Below are positions 41,896 through 50,929 of a DNA stretch of 64,000 bases, one piece after another; position 1 is the stretch's first letter; every line of letters begins with the position of its first letter. The position numbers and the translations under genes were made by a program. The notes beneath the pieces were generated by a model. That model was not told the DNA's origin, searched no databases, and saw only the letters and a program-made list of their open reading frames with translations. Source of the DNA: Nocardia carnea (GTDB taxonomy: Bacteria > Actinomycetota > Actinomycetes > Mycobacteriales > Mycobacteriaceae); contig NZ_JARWOV010000186.1 of assembly GCF_029868855.1 (NCBI RefSeq), forward strand, positions 62,001-126,000. Reading direction: 5' to 3'.

Positions 41896-42732
41896 CTACT
41901 TCAGGAGACTTCCCGCGTCGACCGGCAGTGGAAGTCCGGTGATGTAACGGGCTTCGTCGGAAGCGAGGAACAGTACCGCGTTGCTGATGTCCACCGGTTC
42001 CACCCAGCCCACCGGCAGGACGTGCATGAGCTGGGCAACGGGGGCGAAGTCGTCGGGGCCGGGGTTCTCCAGATCCGGCCGGAACAGTTTCATCGTTCCT
42101 TCGTTCATGAACATCGGAGTGTTGACATTGGTGGGCAGCACCGAGTTCACCCTGATGAAATGCTGACCCAACTCCACGGCAAAACTGCGCATCAAGCCGA
42201 TGACGCCGTGTTTGGCGGCGATGTAGTGTCCGGTGTTCGGGTATGCCTTCAGACCGCCTACCGAGCTGGTCAGGACGATCGACCCCCCGCCGGCTGTCAA
42301 CAGGTGGGGCACACCGGCTTTCACCGTTTTCCACACCCCGGAGAGGTTGATATCGATCATGGTCTGCCAGTCGGGTTCACTGGTCTTGTCCAGGGTCTCG
42401 CCACCGTTGCCGATACCGGCGTTCGCCACGATGACGTCGAGGCGACCGAGCTGTTCCACCCCGTTGTCGAGTGCGGTCTTCAGGGCGTCGTAGTCGCGGA
42501 CGTCGACCTGTTCGGTCACGATCCGCCGCCCGTGATTCTTGACCAGATCGGCGGTCTCGGCCAGATCTTCCGGTGTCGACGGGGCGATATCGTCACTGCC
42601 ACTGACCGGCGCACAGACGTCGACGGCGATGATGTCGGCACCTTCCTGCGCCAGCCGGACCGCGTGACTGCGCCCCTGTCCGCGTGCTGCTCCCGTGATG
42701 AAGGCGACCTTGCCTTCGACCCGACCGGCCAT
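41896..42732 (-). CDS. Mycofactocin-coupled SDR family oxidoreductase (carveol dehydrogenase-like)
   Basis: A 278-residue SDR: TGAARGQGRSHAVRLAQEGADIIAVDVC at the N-terminus, NAGIGNGG, catalytic TSSVGG and HYIAAKHG (Tyr/Lys). The extra segment after the second strand (VSGSDDIAPSTPEDLAETADLVKNHGRR) marks the mycofactocin-dependent group, in which NAD stays bound and mycofactocin re-oxidises it. Members oxidise carveol and other secondary alcohols. It lies alone, with the same 17-base site upstream (42800-42816) as the P450/TetR region, so it shares that regulator. Confidence 0.88.
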   Translation of the reverse strand: MAGRVEGKVAFITGAARGQGRSHAVRLAQEGADIIAVDVCAPVSGSDDIAPSTPEDLAETADLVKNHGRRIVTEQVDVRDYDALKTALDNGVEQLGRLDVIVANAGIGNGGETLDKTSEPDWQTMIDINLSGVWKTVKAGVPHLLTAGGGSIVLTSSVGGLKAYPNTGHYIAAKHGVIGLMRSFAVELGQHFIRVNSVLPTNVNTPMFMNEGTMKLFRPDLENPGPDDFAPVAQLMHVLPVGWVEPVDISNAVLFLASDEARYITGLPLPVDAGSLLK

Positions 42733-42797
42733 GTTCTACCTCGTTCTGTCGTCGAACGGCCGCCACGCAGAACCGGCGGCCGCGAAGATCGAGCAAA

Positions 42798-42816
42798 TTT
42801 TGATCGATCGATAAAA
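42798..42816. promoter_or_regulatory. Candidate TetR operator, copy 1
   Basis: TTTTGATCGATCGATAAAA lies just upstream of the SDR start. Its last 17 bases recur as an exact reverse complement at 43575-43591 before the TetR/P450 pair. The core ATCGATCGAT is a perfect palindrome. Confidence 0.65.
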
Positions 42817-42840
42817 CTGTGACACCGGCGGCAGGAACTG

Positions 42841-43470
42841 TCAACGACGAACCGGTTGTTCAGGGTGGCGGGCACCTCCGGCGGTCGCGACCGGCGGCCG
42901 ATATCGGCTCATCAGGTCCTCGACGAAATCACGCAGTTCGTCGTGCCCTCGGCGCATCCCCACAGCGCCTTCATTGCAGAGGATCCGGGCCGCGCCGGTG
43001 AGCAACATCGACACGACGACAGGCGGGAACTGGGCGAGGTCGACCCCGCACGAGCGCAGAACGAGCGTGACAGCAGCGGTTTCGATATCACGGACCCGTT
43101 CGGCGAACACCTTCAGCTCCGCCCCCACCGCCTTACGATGGTTGGCCAACGCCATGAACTCGGTGTTCAGCTGGGTGAACCGGGCATCAGTGTTGATCTC
43201 CCACAACACCTGCAGCGGGTCGTCGGCGGTGAGCGCCTGCCGCATCCGGTCCAGCGCCTTTTCGCCACCGGCACGCATTACCGCGACGAACAGGTCGTCC
43301 ATCGTCGGGAAGTAGTAGTACACCAGGGTCGATTTCACCCCGGCCACAGCCGCGACCCGGCGCGAGGTCGCCGCGGCGTACCCCTCCTCACGGATGATCT
43401 GAGCGGTCGCCTCCATCAGCCGCAGCCTGGTCCCGGTGTCGTCGGCTTTGCTGGCACGCTTCGTAGGCAT
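42841..43470 (-). CDS. TetR family transcriptional regulator
   Basis: A 209-residue repressor: GTRLRLMEATAQIIREEGYAAATSRRVAAVAGVKSTLVYYYFPTMDDLFVAVMRA is a full TetR helix-turn-helix domain. The C-terminal half has no recognised ligand motif. It is divergent from the P450 and upstream of the SDR. The 17-base palindrome-containing site occurs on each side of it, so it probably governs the SDR, the P450 and itself. Confidence 0.9.
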   Translation of the reverse strand: MPTKRASKADDTGTRLRLMEATAQIIREEGYAAATSRRVAAVAGVKSTLVYYYFPTMDDLFVAVMRAGGEKALDRMRQALTADDPLQVLWEINTDARFTQLNTEFMALANHRKAVGAELKVFAERVRDIETAAVTLVLRSCGVDLAQFPPVVVSMLLTGAARILCNEGAVGMRRGHDELRDFVEDLMSRYRPPVATAGGARHPEQPVRR

Positions 43471-43574
43471 TCAGTGGCACCGCCCGAATTCGAGGCCGAC
43501 CGGCCCCTTCGCGAAAGAGGCCCCAATCCTTGACTGCCCGAAATGCCACATGGTAACCATGGTGCACTCTAACA

Positions 43575-43591
43575 TTTTATCGATCGATCAA
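43575..43591. promoter_or_regulatory. Candidate TetR operator, copy 2
   Basis: TTTTATCGATCGATCAA, exact reverse complement of 42800-42816, lies between the divergent TetR and P450 genes. Confidence 0.65.
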
Positions 43592-43693
43592 CTTCTGCCG
43601 AGACCGGCGCCGGCCACCTCGAGCTGATCGACGAAACAGCGAACGGTCCCCGCGGCGTTGCCGCGCGGACCTGCACCGAAAGGCTGCGAGCCG

Positions 43694-44971
43694 ATGACCG
43701 ACCTTGCCGCACGGGATTTCTTCTCCGACGAAGCCATCGCGCAGGACCCCTACGCGTACCTCGACCAGCTGCGCAGCCGGAACCCGGTGTTCCGTGAACC
43801 CCACTACGGGGTTGTCGCGGTCACCGGCTACCAGGAGGCCAACGAAGCCTTCCGCAACACCGCGGACTTCTCGGCGTGCATCTCCATCGGCGGACCGTTC
43901 CCGCCGCTGCCGTTCGAGCCGGCCGGCGACGATATCTCCGCCCAGATCGCCGCACACCGCCATCTGTTCCCGATCTTCGAACATATGGTGACCATGGACC
44001 CGCCCGAACACACTCGCGCGCGGTCCCTGCTCAATCGCCTGCTCACCCCGAAACGGCTGAAGGAGAACGAGGACTACATGTGGCGGCAGGTCGACCGCCA
44101 GCTCGACGAATTCCTGGGCACCGGACGATGCGAATTCCTCGGCGAGTACGCGAAACCGTTCGCCACCTTGGTGATCACCGACCTGCTCGGCGTACCCGAA
44201 GCCGACCGGGAGCGGTTCCGCGAGACCCTGGCCGGCGACGACCGGTCCGGCAGGCGCCCGGGCGCCCTGGACCACGAACCGGTCGGCAGCAATCCACTGG
44301 AATGGCTGGACGAGACGTTCAGCGCCTATATCGCCGATCGCCGCCGTACACCCCGCACCGATGTCCTCGGCACCCTGGCGACAACTCACTATCCGGACGG
44401 CACACTGCCCGAGATCATCGACGTCGTACGCCCCGCGACATTCCTCTTCGCGGCCGGCCAGGAGACGGTGACGAAGCTGCTCAGCTCCGCGGTACGGGTG
44501 CTGGCCGAGCGCCCGGATCTGCAGCAGCGACTCCGTGCCGACCGTGGTCTCGTCGGCAATTTCATGGAGGAAGCGCTGCGGATCGAAAGCCCCACCAAGG
44601 TCGACTTCCGGCTCGCCCGCCGGTCCACCTCGCTCGGCGGTGTCGATATTCCCGCCGGCACCGTGGTCATGCTCTGCATCGGAGCCGCCAACCGCGATCC
44701 CCGCAAATTCGACGAACCCGGCGAGTTCCGAATCGACCGCCGCAATGCCCGCGAGCACATCGCCTTCGGCCGGGGTATCCACACCTGCGCCGGAGCCCCA
44801 CTGGCGCGGGTGGAGGGTCAGGTCACCCTCAACCGGATGCTCGACCGGATGAGCGATATCGCGATCGACGAGAGCGCACACGGCTCCGATTCCACGCGCC
44901 GGTTCGAATACGAGCCGACATTCCTCCTACGCGGACTACGCGACCTCCACATCACCTTCACCGCGGCCTGA
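43694..44971 (+). CDS. Cytochrome P450
   Basis: A 425-residue bacterial soluble P450: I-helix AGQET (254-258), K-helix E293-x-x-R296 and heme loop FGRGIHTCAG with axial Cys365. FEHMVTMDPPEHTRARSLLNRLLTPKRL is the usual C-helix region. It hydroxylates a small hydrophobic molecule with electrons from a ferredoxin that is not encoded here. The alcohol formed would suit the mycofactocin SDRs on both sides and then the aldehyde dehydrogenase. It starts at the ATG at 43694 with GAAAGG; the frame from 43658 is longer but less likely. Confidence 0.92.
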   Translation: MTDLAARDFFSDEAIAQDPYAYLDQLRSRNPVFREPHYGVVAVTGYQEANEAFRNTADFSACISIGGPFPPLPFEPAGDDISAQIAAHRHLFPIFEHMVTMDPPEHTRARSLLNRLLTPKRLKENEDYMWRQVDRQLDEFLGTGRCEFLGEYAKPFATLVITDLLGVPEADRERFRETLAGDDRSGRRPGALDHEPVGSNPLEWLDETFSAYIADRRRTPRTDVLGTLATTHYPDGTLPEIIDVVRPATFLFAAGQETVTKLLSSAVRVLAERPDLQQRLRADRGLVGNFMEEALRIESPTKVDFRLARRSTSLGGVDIPAGTVVMLCIGAANRDPRKFDEPGEFRIDRRNAREHIAFGRGIHTCAGAPLARVEGQVTLNRMLDRMSDIAIDESAHGSDSTRRFEYEPTFLLRGLRDLHITFTAA

Positions 44972-45019
44972 ACTCCCGTCGCGGATCCCGGCGGGGAGGC
45001 CAGACCCCTCGCCACGGCG

Positions 45020-45697
45020 TTACGGAAGCGTACGCAGGGTAGGTCGTTCGGTCCCGGAGATCTCGAGCGCGGCCAGGGTCTCGGCCGAAGGCGGTGTGGC
45101 CAGTTCGGCCACCAGCGTATCCAGCAGCTGACCGACGTGGACCGCGAACGGCGCTACAACCGAACCCATCCGGCGCATACGGTGACGGTCCGCGCAGATA
45201 TGCAGGCAGATGGCCGACGCCTGATGAATACGGATATCTCGCAGGGGCTGGGGAACATGATCGATCAGCGCCCCGACACGTGCGTAATAGGCGCGTTCGG
45301 AGTCGCGATGCGTGGCGGGCAGTTTGTCCAGCGGGTGCATTTCCCGCACAAGCTGTTCGAGGAACGACAGGTAGTAGCAGTCGTCGTCCTCGGCCAGTTC
45401 CATCAGTGGCAGCTGGTGGGCCTCGACGACCCGCCGCAGATCACCTTCCGGGACACGGGCTTCCAGCAAACGGCGGCGCCGTGTCAGGTCCTCGACACGG
45501 TTCAGCAGGATCGCATCGATCAATCCCTGTTTCGATCCGAAGTGGTATTGCACCGCCGATTTGTTGCCCATTCCGGCTTCGTCACCGATCCGGCGCAGCG
45601 GGACTCCGTCGAGTCCGTGTACCGCGTAGAGCCGCTCCGCGGTGAGCACGAGCTGCTGCTTGGCGGAGAGACCTACTCGGGGACCTGACTCGATCAT
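45020..45697 (-). CDS. TetR family transcriptional regulator
   Basis: A 225-residue TetR-type protein: SAKQQLVLTAERLYAVHGLDGVPLRRIGDEAGMGNKSAVQYHFGSKQGLIDAILLNR. The C-terminal domain contains DDCYYLSFLEQLVREM, seen in regulators of lipid or terpenoid catabolism. It is divergent from the carboxymuconolactone-decarboxylase-like gene across 88 bases containing two AT-rich palindromes, and so probably controls the CMD-SDR-aldehyde dehydrogenase operon. Confidence 0.9.
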   Translation of the reverse strand: MIESGPRVGLSAKQQLVLTAERLYAVHGLDGVPLRRIGDEAGMGNKSAVQYHFGSKQGLIDAILLNRVEDLTRRRRLLEARVPEGDLRRVVEAHQLPLMELAEDDDCYYLSFLEQLVREMHPLDKLPATHRDSERAYYARVGALIDHVPQPLRDIRIHQASAICLHICADRHRMRRMGSVVAPFAVHVGQLLDTLVAELATPPSAETLAALEISGTERPTLRTLP

Positions 45698-45719
45698 GAA
45701 TCCATCAAACCACCCCTGT

Positions 45720-45768
45720 ACTTTTTAAGTCCTTGGCCTTAATGTCGAATCTGTCACATTAATATTAA
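45720..45768. promoter_or_regulatory. AT-rich palindromes in divergent TetR/CMD promoter region
   Basis: ACTTTTTAAGT (45720-45730) and TTAATATTAA (45759-45768) are short inverted repeats in an unusually AT-rich stretch between the TetR and the operon it faces. Either could be an operator or simply promoter DNA. Confidence 0.35.
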
Positions 45769-45785
45769 GTAGATAGGTAGGCGTT

Positions 45786-46529
45786 ATGGGGAGCTACCGG
45801 TCCGTGATGACCGTCGACCCACCCGAAGCCGGCACCCCCTTCGAGCGCGCGGCCCGCGAGTTCGTCATCGACCAGGTGTGGGCACGGCCGGGGCTGGCGC
45901 GCCGCGAACGGCGGTGGGTCACCCTCACCTGCGTCGGCGCGGCCGATGCGCCACAGCCGATCGAGGACCAGGTCTTCGCCGCCCTCAACAGCGGCGATAT
46001 GACCATCGACGAGATGCTGGAATTCGCCCTGCATTTCGCGGTGTACAACGGCTGGCCCAAGGCGTCCCATCTCGAAGGCGTCATCCGGCGGCAATGGGCC
46101 CGCATACAGAGCGAGCGGGGACTCGACGCCGCGATCCGGCCGCCGGACAACGCGAGCCTGGGCTCGGCCGATTGGACCGAACGCATCGCCGAAGGCACCC
46201 GGGAATTCATCGAGGTCAATATGATCGACGCCCCCTCGCCGGAAACCCCTTATATCCATGCCGGGATCCTGAACTTCGTCTTCGGCCATGTCTGGCAACG
46301 GCCCGGCCTCAGCCGGCGTGATCGCCGGTTCATCACCGTCGCCTCTGTCGCCGTCTGCGATGCCGCCCTGCCGCTGGCTTCTCATGTCGGCTCGGCACTG
46401 GAATCCGGCGATATCACCAAGGCCGAGATGGACGAGGTCGTCCTGCAGCTCGCGGCCTACTCCGGTTTCGCCAAAGGCGAGGCCCTGCACGCCACGGCCG
46501 AAACCGCCTGGGCCCGGCTGGGCCACTGA
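45786..46529 (+). CDS. Tandem carboxymuconolactone decarboxylase (CMD) domain protein
   Basis: A 247-residue protein with two similar halves. The first has ARPGLARRERRWVTLTCVGAADAPQPIEDQVFAALNSGDMTIDEMLEFALHFAVYNGWPKA. The second, from about residue 145, has QRPGLSRRDRRFITVASVAVCDAALPLASHVGSALESGDITKAEMDEVVLQLAAYSGFAKG. Both have the CMD-fold helices, but neither has the CxxC of AhpD-type peroxidases. Related proteins are found beside mycofactocin SDRs in alicyclic pathways; the reaction is unknown. It is first in a three-gene operon with an SDR and an aldehyde dehydrogenase. Confidence 0.86.
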   Translation: MGSYRSVMTVDPPEAGTPFERAAREFVIDQVWARPGLARRERRWVTLTCVGAADAPQPIEDQVFAALNSGDMTIDEMLEFALHFAVYNGWPKASHLEGVIRRQWARIQSERGLDAAIRPPDNASLGSADWTERIAEGTREFIEVNMIDAPSPETPYIHAGILNFVFGHVWQRPGLSRRDRRFITVASVAVCDAALPLASHVGSALESGDITKAEMDEVVLQLAAYSGFAKGEALHATAETAWARLGH

Positions 46530-46545
46530 GAGAGGAATATCCACC

Positions 46546-47376
46546 ATGTCAGGATTGGACGGACGCGTCGCGTTCATCACCGGAGCAGGCCGCGGTCAGG
46601 GCCGCGCCCACGCCGTACGCCTCGCCCGCGAAGGCGCCGATATCATCGGTATCGATATCTGCGAGAACGTCGCCTCGATGACCTACCCCAACGCGAGTGA
46701 AGCGGACCTCGCCGAAACCGAGAAGCTGGTCCGGGGTCTGGGCCGCACCATGATCGCCCGCAAGGCCGACGTCCGCGACTATCACGCCGTCTGCGCGGCG
46801 TTCCAGGACGGATACCAGCACTTCGGCCGCCTCGACATCATCGTCGCCAACGCCGGAATCATCCGGATGGGCCCGGAATCCGACGATTTCCTCGCCGACT
46901 GGAACGACGTCATCGACACCAACCTCACCGGTGTCTACCACACGATCCGCGCCGCACTGCCGGCCCTGCGCGAGGGCGGGCGCGGCGGTTCCATCGTCAT
47001 CACCAGCTCCACCGCCGGACTGAAGGCATCCCCCTCGCTCAACGCCAGCGGTAATGCCTACGCCGCCGCGAAGCGCGGCGTCGTCGCACTGATGCAAGGG
47101 CTCGCGGGCCATCTCGCGCCCGAATGGATCCGCGTGAACACCATCCATCCGACCGGTGTCGCCAGCGGTATGACCCATAACGACGCCATGCGCGAACTGA
47201 TGGAACAAGCCGCCGCCGGTGGCCAGAACTCGATCTCCGGTATGCAGAACGCACTGCCCTTGCAGATGCTCGAAGCCGAGGACATCGCGAACGCCGTTGC
47301 CTACCTCGTCTCCGACGAAGCGAAGTTCATCACCGGCGTCCAATGGCCGCTGGACGCCGGCTTCATGATCCGCTGA
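46546..47376 (+). CDS. Mycofactocin-coupled SDR family oxidoreductase
   Basis: A 276-residue SDR: FITGAGRGQGRAHAVRLAREGADIIGIDIC, VANAGIIRMG, SIVITSSTAGLKA, Tyr/Lys in NAYAAAKRG. The insertion NVASMTYPNASEADLAETEKLVRGLGR is characteristic of mycofactocin-dependent SDRs. It is similar to but clearly distinct from the SDR at 41896-42732. It starts at the ATG at 46546 with GAGAGGA, 16 bases after the CMD-protein stop. It probably oxidises a secondary alcohol made by the P450. Confidence 0.9.
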   Translation: MSGLDGRVAFITGAGRGQGRAHAVRLAREGADIIGIDICENVASMTYPNASEADLAETEKLVRGLGRTMIARKADVRDYHAVCAAFQDGYQHFGRLDIIVANAGIIRMGPESDDFLADWNDVIDTNLTGVYHTIRAALPALREGGRGGSIVITSSTAGLKASPSLNASGNAYAAAKRGVVALMQGLAGHLAPEWIRVNTIHPTGVASGMTHNDAMRELMEQAAAGGQNSISGMQNALPLQMLEAEDIANAVAYLVSDEAKFITGVQWPLDAGFMIR

Positions 47377-47414
47377 CCGCGCCACCGGTCACCACACCGA
47401 CGACAGAGACCGCC

Positions 47415-48893
47415 ATGACCTCCAGCCCCGCCACCCCGATCCCACCGGAGACTCTGCCCACCGGCCTGCTCATCGCAGGCGAATGGGTCCACGGTGCTTC
47501 CGGAGGCACCCACCAGCACATCTACCCCGCGAACGGCCGGCCCAACGCGACCGTCGACCTGGCCGGCGCCGCCGAAATAGACGGTGCGGTTCGATCCGCC
47601 GCCGAAGCGCAACGCGAATGGATCTCCTACACCCCCGAGCGGCGACGCGATCTCATGATCGACCTCGCCGACGCCCTGCACGCCGACACCGAGCACATGG
47701 GCCGGCTGAACGTGCACGACTTCGCGGTCCCGATCAGGATGAGCCCCGGCCACGCCGCACTCGCCGAGAAGTACCTCCGCTACTACGCCGGCTACATCGA
47801 CAAAGCCAACGGCGCGAGTACACCGGTCTCCGATAAATTCGATGTCAACCTGGTCGAACGCGAACCCTATGGCGTGGTCGGTGTCATCGCGCCGTGGAAC
47901 GGGCCACTGGTCGTCATCGGTCTCGCGGTCTCGGCCGCACTGGCCGCCGGAAACGCCGTGGTACTCAAACCTTCGGAGATCTCCCCGTTCACACCGCTGC
48001 GTTTCGGTCGGCTCTGCCTCGACGTCGGCATGCCCCCGGGGCTGGTCAACGTCGTTCCCTCGGGTCCGGAGGGCGGTGATGCGCTCGTCCGTCACCCCGG
48101 AGTGGACAAGATACATTTCACCGGCGGTGGACACACCGCCCGCACGGTCCTCGCCGCCGCCGCGCAGCAGCTCACCCCCGTCGCCACCGAACTCGGCGGC
48201 AAATCGGCGAATCTCGTCTTCGCAGACGCCGACCTGGACCGAGCAGCACAACTGGCCGCATTCCAGGGACCGCTCGGCCAGTCCGGGCAGAGTTGCGCCT
48301 GCGGCAGCCGGATCCTCGTGCAGGACTCGATATACGACACGTTCATGGAGAAGTTCCTGTCCGTCGTCACTTCCGCCACCGTCGGCGACCCGTTCGACCC
48401 GCTGACCCTGGTCGGTCCCGTGGTCAGCCGAGCCGCCACCGACCGGATACTGAACACCATCGACCGCGCTGTCACCGAGAAGATGGGGGAACTCGTCACC
48501 GGAGGCCGCCGCCTCGGTGGCGACCTGGCCGACGGCTACTACCTCGAACCCACCGTCTTCGCCGAGGTGGACAACCGGTCACCGCTGGCTCGAACCGAAA
48601 CGTTCGGTCCGGTCGTCTCGGTACTCCGATTCTCCGACGAAGAACAAGCCATCGCTTTGGCCAACGACACCGATTACGGACTCAACGCCTACGTCCAGAC
48701 CCGTGACCTGACCCGTGCACACCGGGTGGCCCGCCGACTCGCCGCCGGATCCGTCTGGATCAACAGGAACAGTGACCTTTCTCCGCAGAGCCCGTACGGC
48801 GGGTACAAGCAGAGCGGCACCGGCCGCGCCGGCGGACTCGAAGGACTACACGAATTCCAGCAGGTCAAGAACATCCGCGTCGCCATGCCGTGA
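47415..48893 (+). CDS. Aldehyde dehydrogenase family protein
   Basis: A 492-residue NAD(P)-dependent aldehyde dehydrogenase: VIAPWNGPLVVIGLAVSAALAAGNAVVLKPSE, FTGGGHTARTVL, catalytic Glu259 (ELGGKSAN), catalytic Cys294 (GQSGQSCACGSR) and FGPVVSVLRFSDEEQAIALAND. It starts at the ATG at 47415, 38 bases after the SDR stop. It likely oxidises an aldehyde downstream of the SDR in the same operon. The substrate is not readable. Confidence 0.92.
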   Translation: MTSSPATPIPPETLPTGLLIAGEWVHGASGGTHQHIYPANGRPNATVDLAGAAEIDGAVRSAAEAQREWISYTPERRRDLMIDLADALHADTEHMGRLNVHDFAVPIRMSPGHAALAEKYLRYYAGYIDKANGASTPVSDKFDVNLVEREPYGVVGVIAPWNGPLVVIGLAVSAALAAGNAVVLKPSEISPFTPLRFGRLCLDVGMPPGLVNVVPSGPEGGDALVRHPGVDKIHFTGGGHTARTVLAAAAQQLTPVATELGGKSANLVFADADLDRAAQLAAFQGPLGQSGQSCACGSRILVQDSIYDTFMEKFLSVVTSATVGDPFDPLTLVGPVVSRAATDRILNTIDRAVTEKMGELVTGGRRLGGDLADGYYLEPTVFAEVDNRSPLARTETFGPVVSVLRFSDEEQAIALANDTDYGLNAYVQTRDLTRAHRVARRLAAGSVWINRNSDLSPQSPYGGYKQSGTGRAGGLEGLHEFQQVKNIRVAMP

Positions 48894-48986
48894 CCTCTGG
48901 CCGGGCGCGGGTTCAGCGGAGGCAGGACGCGGGGCAGCGAACCGGCCGACCGGCGGTTGCCGTTTGCCGCTCGGCACCGGGAAGGG

Positions 48987-49373
48987 TCATGGTTCTCCTC
49001 GCACGAATCGCTTCGGGTCCACCGGCTGCTGATCCTTCGGGAGTTTTTCCACGACCAGCAGATACGATTCCGTCACCAGATCGTCGACCAGCGCCGCGTC
49101 GATGTCATCGCCCGGGGTCAAGGTGATCCAGTGCCGCTTGTTCATGTGATAACCGGGCGCGATGTGCTCGTAGGACTCCCGCAGCGCTTCCGCTTCACCC
49201 GGCTCGGCCTTCACTGTCACCATGGGCTCACCGGTCATCTGCGTGAGCAGCATGAAAACCTTTCCACGGACTTTGAAAACATCCCAGTCCGGACCGAACG
49301 GGTGTTCCAGACTCGCACCGGGTAGCTCTCGGGCCCGAGCCGCCGCCCGCTCTTGCTGTTCCGTTCCCCGCAT
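48987..49373 (-). CDS. MmcQ/YjbR family protein
   Basis: A 128-residue CyaY-like-fold protein of the MmcQ/YjbR family: FGPDWDVFKVRGKVFMLLTQMTGEPMVTVKAEPGEAEALRESYEHIAPGYHMNKRHWITLTPGDDI. It has been called DNA-binding, but the function is not settled. The ATG at 49373 has GGAAGGGG before it; the open frame above it to 49655 shows no family sequence. It is monocistronic and convergent with the aldehyde dehydrogenase. Confidence 0.85.
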   Translation of the reverse strand: MRGTEQQERAAARARELPGASLEHPFGPDWDVFKVRGKVFMLLTQMTGEPMVTVKAEPGEAEALRESYEHIAPGYHMNKRHWITLTPGDDIDAALVDDLVTESYLLVVEKLPKDQQPVDPKRFVRGEP

Positions 49374-49700
49374 ACGATCACCCCTTCCGGTTTCACAAAT
49401 TGCCGATCGGAACGCTTGTTCAGCGTGGCCGCGCGATTCCGAGGGTACGGTTTCTCCCTCCGGTCGACGGTGGCCGAGGTTTGTATCGTATCCACCACCA
49501 TCTCGGCCGTTACTGTCCCCGCGGCTACTGGGATGGCGGCCGGGGTGCTCACCGGAGGACCTTTCCGGCTCGACGATGCCGCGTAGGTCCAGCACTTTCT
49601 TGATCGCGAACCAGGGCGACCTCCGCCGGCGGGCCGTGGTGCCGTCGTGCAGCACACCGCCCCGGCTACTGTGACACTACGCAGTGAGAAGGGGTTCACC
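49374..49700. other. 327-base intergenic region between divergent genes
   Basis: Holds the promoters of the YjbR-like gene (minus) and the cupin gene (plus). Frames through it on both strands lack family features. No repeat or RNA gene was recognised. Confidence 0.5.
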
Positions 49701-50042
49701 ATGGCTGTCATGCCTTCGCGGGCTCGCAAATTCAGTTCGGCGATGGGTGAGGACGCCGTCCGCTTCGGCGACCGGATCCTCATCGCGCCCGGTTTGGACA
49801 AAGAGGCGGGCGGGTCGATGAGCGCCTACACGTCGTTCTTACACGCGGGCGCGCGTGCCGAGCTGCCGGCTGCCTACGCGGAGGTCTGGGTGGTGCTCAG
49901 CGGAGCGCTGCGGGTGGGCGAAGACAGCGACACCGTGACGGTTCGTGCGGGTGAATTCGTGCACATTCCGGAGCAGACGCCCGGGGTCGTCGAGGCCCTC
50001 GAAGACACCACCATGGTGTGCGTGTCGGTGCCCGCTCATTGA
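49701..50042 (+). CDS. Cupin-domain protein
   Basis: A 113-residue single-cupin protein: SFLHAGARAELPAAYAEVWVVLSGALRVGEDSDTVTVRAGEFVHIPEQTPGVVEALEDTTMVCVSVP. The first cupin motif has lost the usual His pair (AELPAAYAEVW), while the second keeps one His (FVHIPEQTPG), so tight metal binding is uncertain. It starts at the ATG at 49701 with AAGGGG. It is convergent with the IclR gene; the role is unknown, perhaps small-molecule binding or isomerisation. Confidence 0.82.
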   Translation: MAVMPSRARKFSSAMGEDAVRFGDRILIAPGLDKEAGGSMSAYTSFLHAGARAELPAAYAEVWVVLSGALRVGEDSDTVTVRAGEFVHIPEQTPGVVEALEDTTMVCVSVPAH

Positions 50043-50094
50043 CGAGGGCCGCGGCAGTCCCTGCACCATCCGGGTGGCAGTTCGACGGCCCCGA

Positions 50095-50898
50095 TCAAGA
50101 AGGGCCCGGATTCAGCGTGTGCGGCCCGGCGGGGCGCCGGCGTAGCTCCCGCGAGAGATGGTGCGCATGGCGGAGTAGCAGACCGCCCAGCTCGCCGCGG
50201 CGGTCGGCGCGGAACCGGCTCTCGACTCCGGTGAGACTGAGTGCCCATCGGGGCTCGTCGCGCTGGTCGAAGACCGCCGCCGCCATGCCCCAGCTGCCCT
50301 CGACGAGCAGGCCCGGATTCACACACCACCCGGATTCCCTTGTGGCGGTGATGCGCTGGACCAGCTCGGGGCGTGCGTGGGGGGCGCCCCAGTCGGTACT
50401 CAGGTCGGTCCGGGCGAGATAGTCCTCGATATCCCGGTCGGGCAGGTGTGCCAGGATCACCAATCCTGCCGAGGCGACACCGAGGGGAAAACGGATGCCG
50501 GGGTACAGCACGTGGGACCGGAGCGGGAAACTGCCCTCCTCACCGGCCAGGCATACCGTCTCGTCACCGCGGCGGACGGACAGGAATGCGCTCTCTCCGG
50601 TCTCCCTGGCGAGTACCCGCAGCACCGGCCGGGCGGCATCGCCGATGTCGTAGCGCTCCGCGGCGAGCGAGCCCATGAGGAACAGTTCCGGGCCGAGGAG
50701 CCATCGCCCCGTTCCGGCGTCGCGGTCCAGAAAGCCTTCCTCGGCGAGGGCGACGAGCAGGCGGTGGGCCGTGGGCCGCGCCAACCCGGTCCGGCGTGCC
50801 AGATCGCTGGTGGTCACTCCCTGATCACCTTCTGCGGCGACCGCGCGCAACAGGGCGGCCGCGCGCCCGAGGACCGACGGGTTCGGCTCTGCGCTCAT
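50095..50898 (-). CDS. IclR family transcriptional regulator
   Basis: A 267-residue IclR protein: helix-turn-helix AVAAEGDQGVTTSDLARRTGLARPTAHRLLVALAEEGFLDRD, then the effector domain with GESAFLSVRRGDETVCLAGEEGSFPLRSHVLYPGIRFPLGVASAGLVILAHL. IclR proteins often control protocatechuate / beta-ketoadipate genes. It is divergent from a two-subunit CoA-transferase across a region with a near-perfect 21-base palindrome, so that operon is its likely target. Confidence 0.92.
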   Translation of the reverse strand: MSAEPNPSVLGRAAALLRAVAAEGDQGVTTSDLARRTGLARPTAHRLLVALAEEGFLDRDAGTGRWLLGPELFLMGSLAAERYDIGDAARPVLRVLARETGESAFLSVRRGDETVCLAGEEGSFPLRSHVLYPGIRFPLGVASAGLVILAHLPDRDIEDYLARTDLSTDWGAPHARPELVQRITATRESGWCVNPGLLVEGSWGMAAAVFDQRDEPRWALSLTGVESRFRADRRGELGGLLLRHAHHLSRELRRRPAGPHTLNPGPS

Positions 50899-50908
50899 CC
50901 CTCCATCC

Positions 50909-50929
50909 TACGTTCACTGAGTGGACGTA
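50909..50929. promoter_or_regulatory. Candidate IclR operator
   Basis: TACGTTCACT, one base, AGTGGACGTA: ten-base arms with a single mismatch at 50909-50929, immediately upstream of the IclR gene. A related half, TGAGTGGACATACA, recurs at 51041-51054 just before the CoA-transferase genes. Confidence 0.6.
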
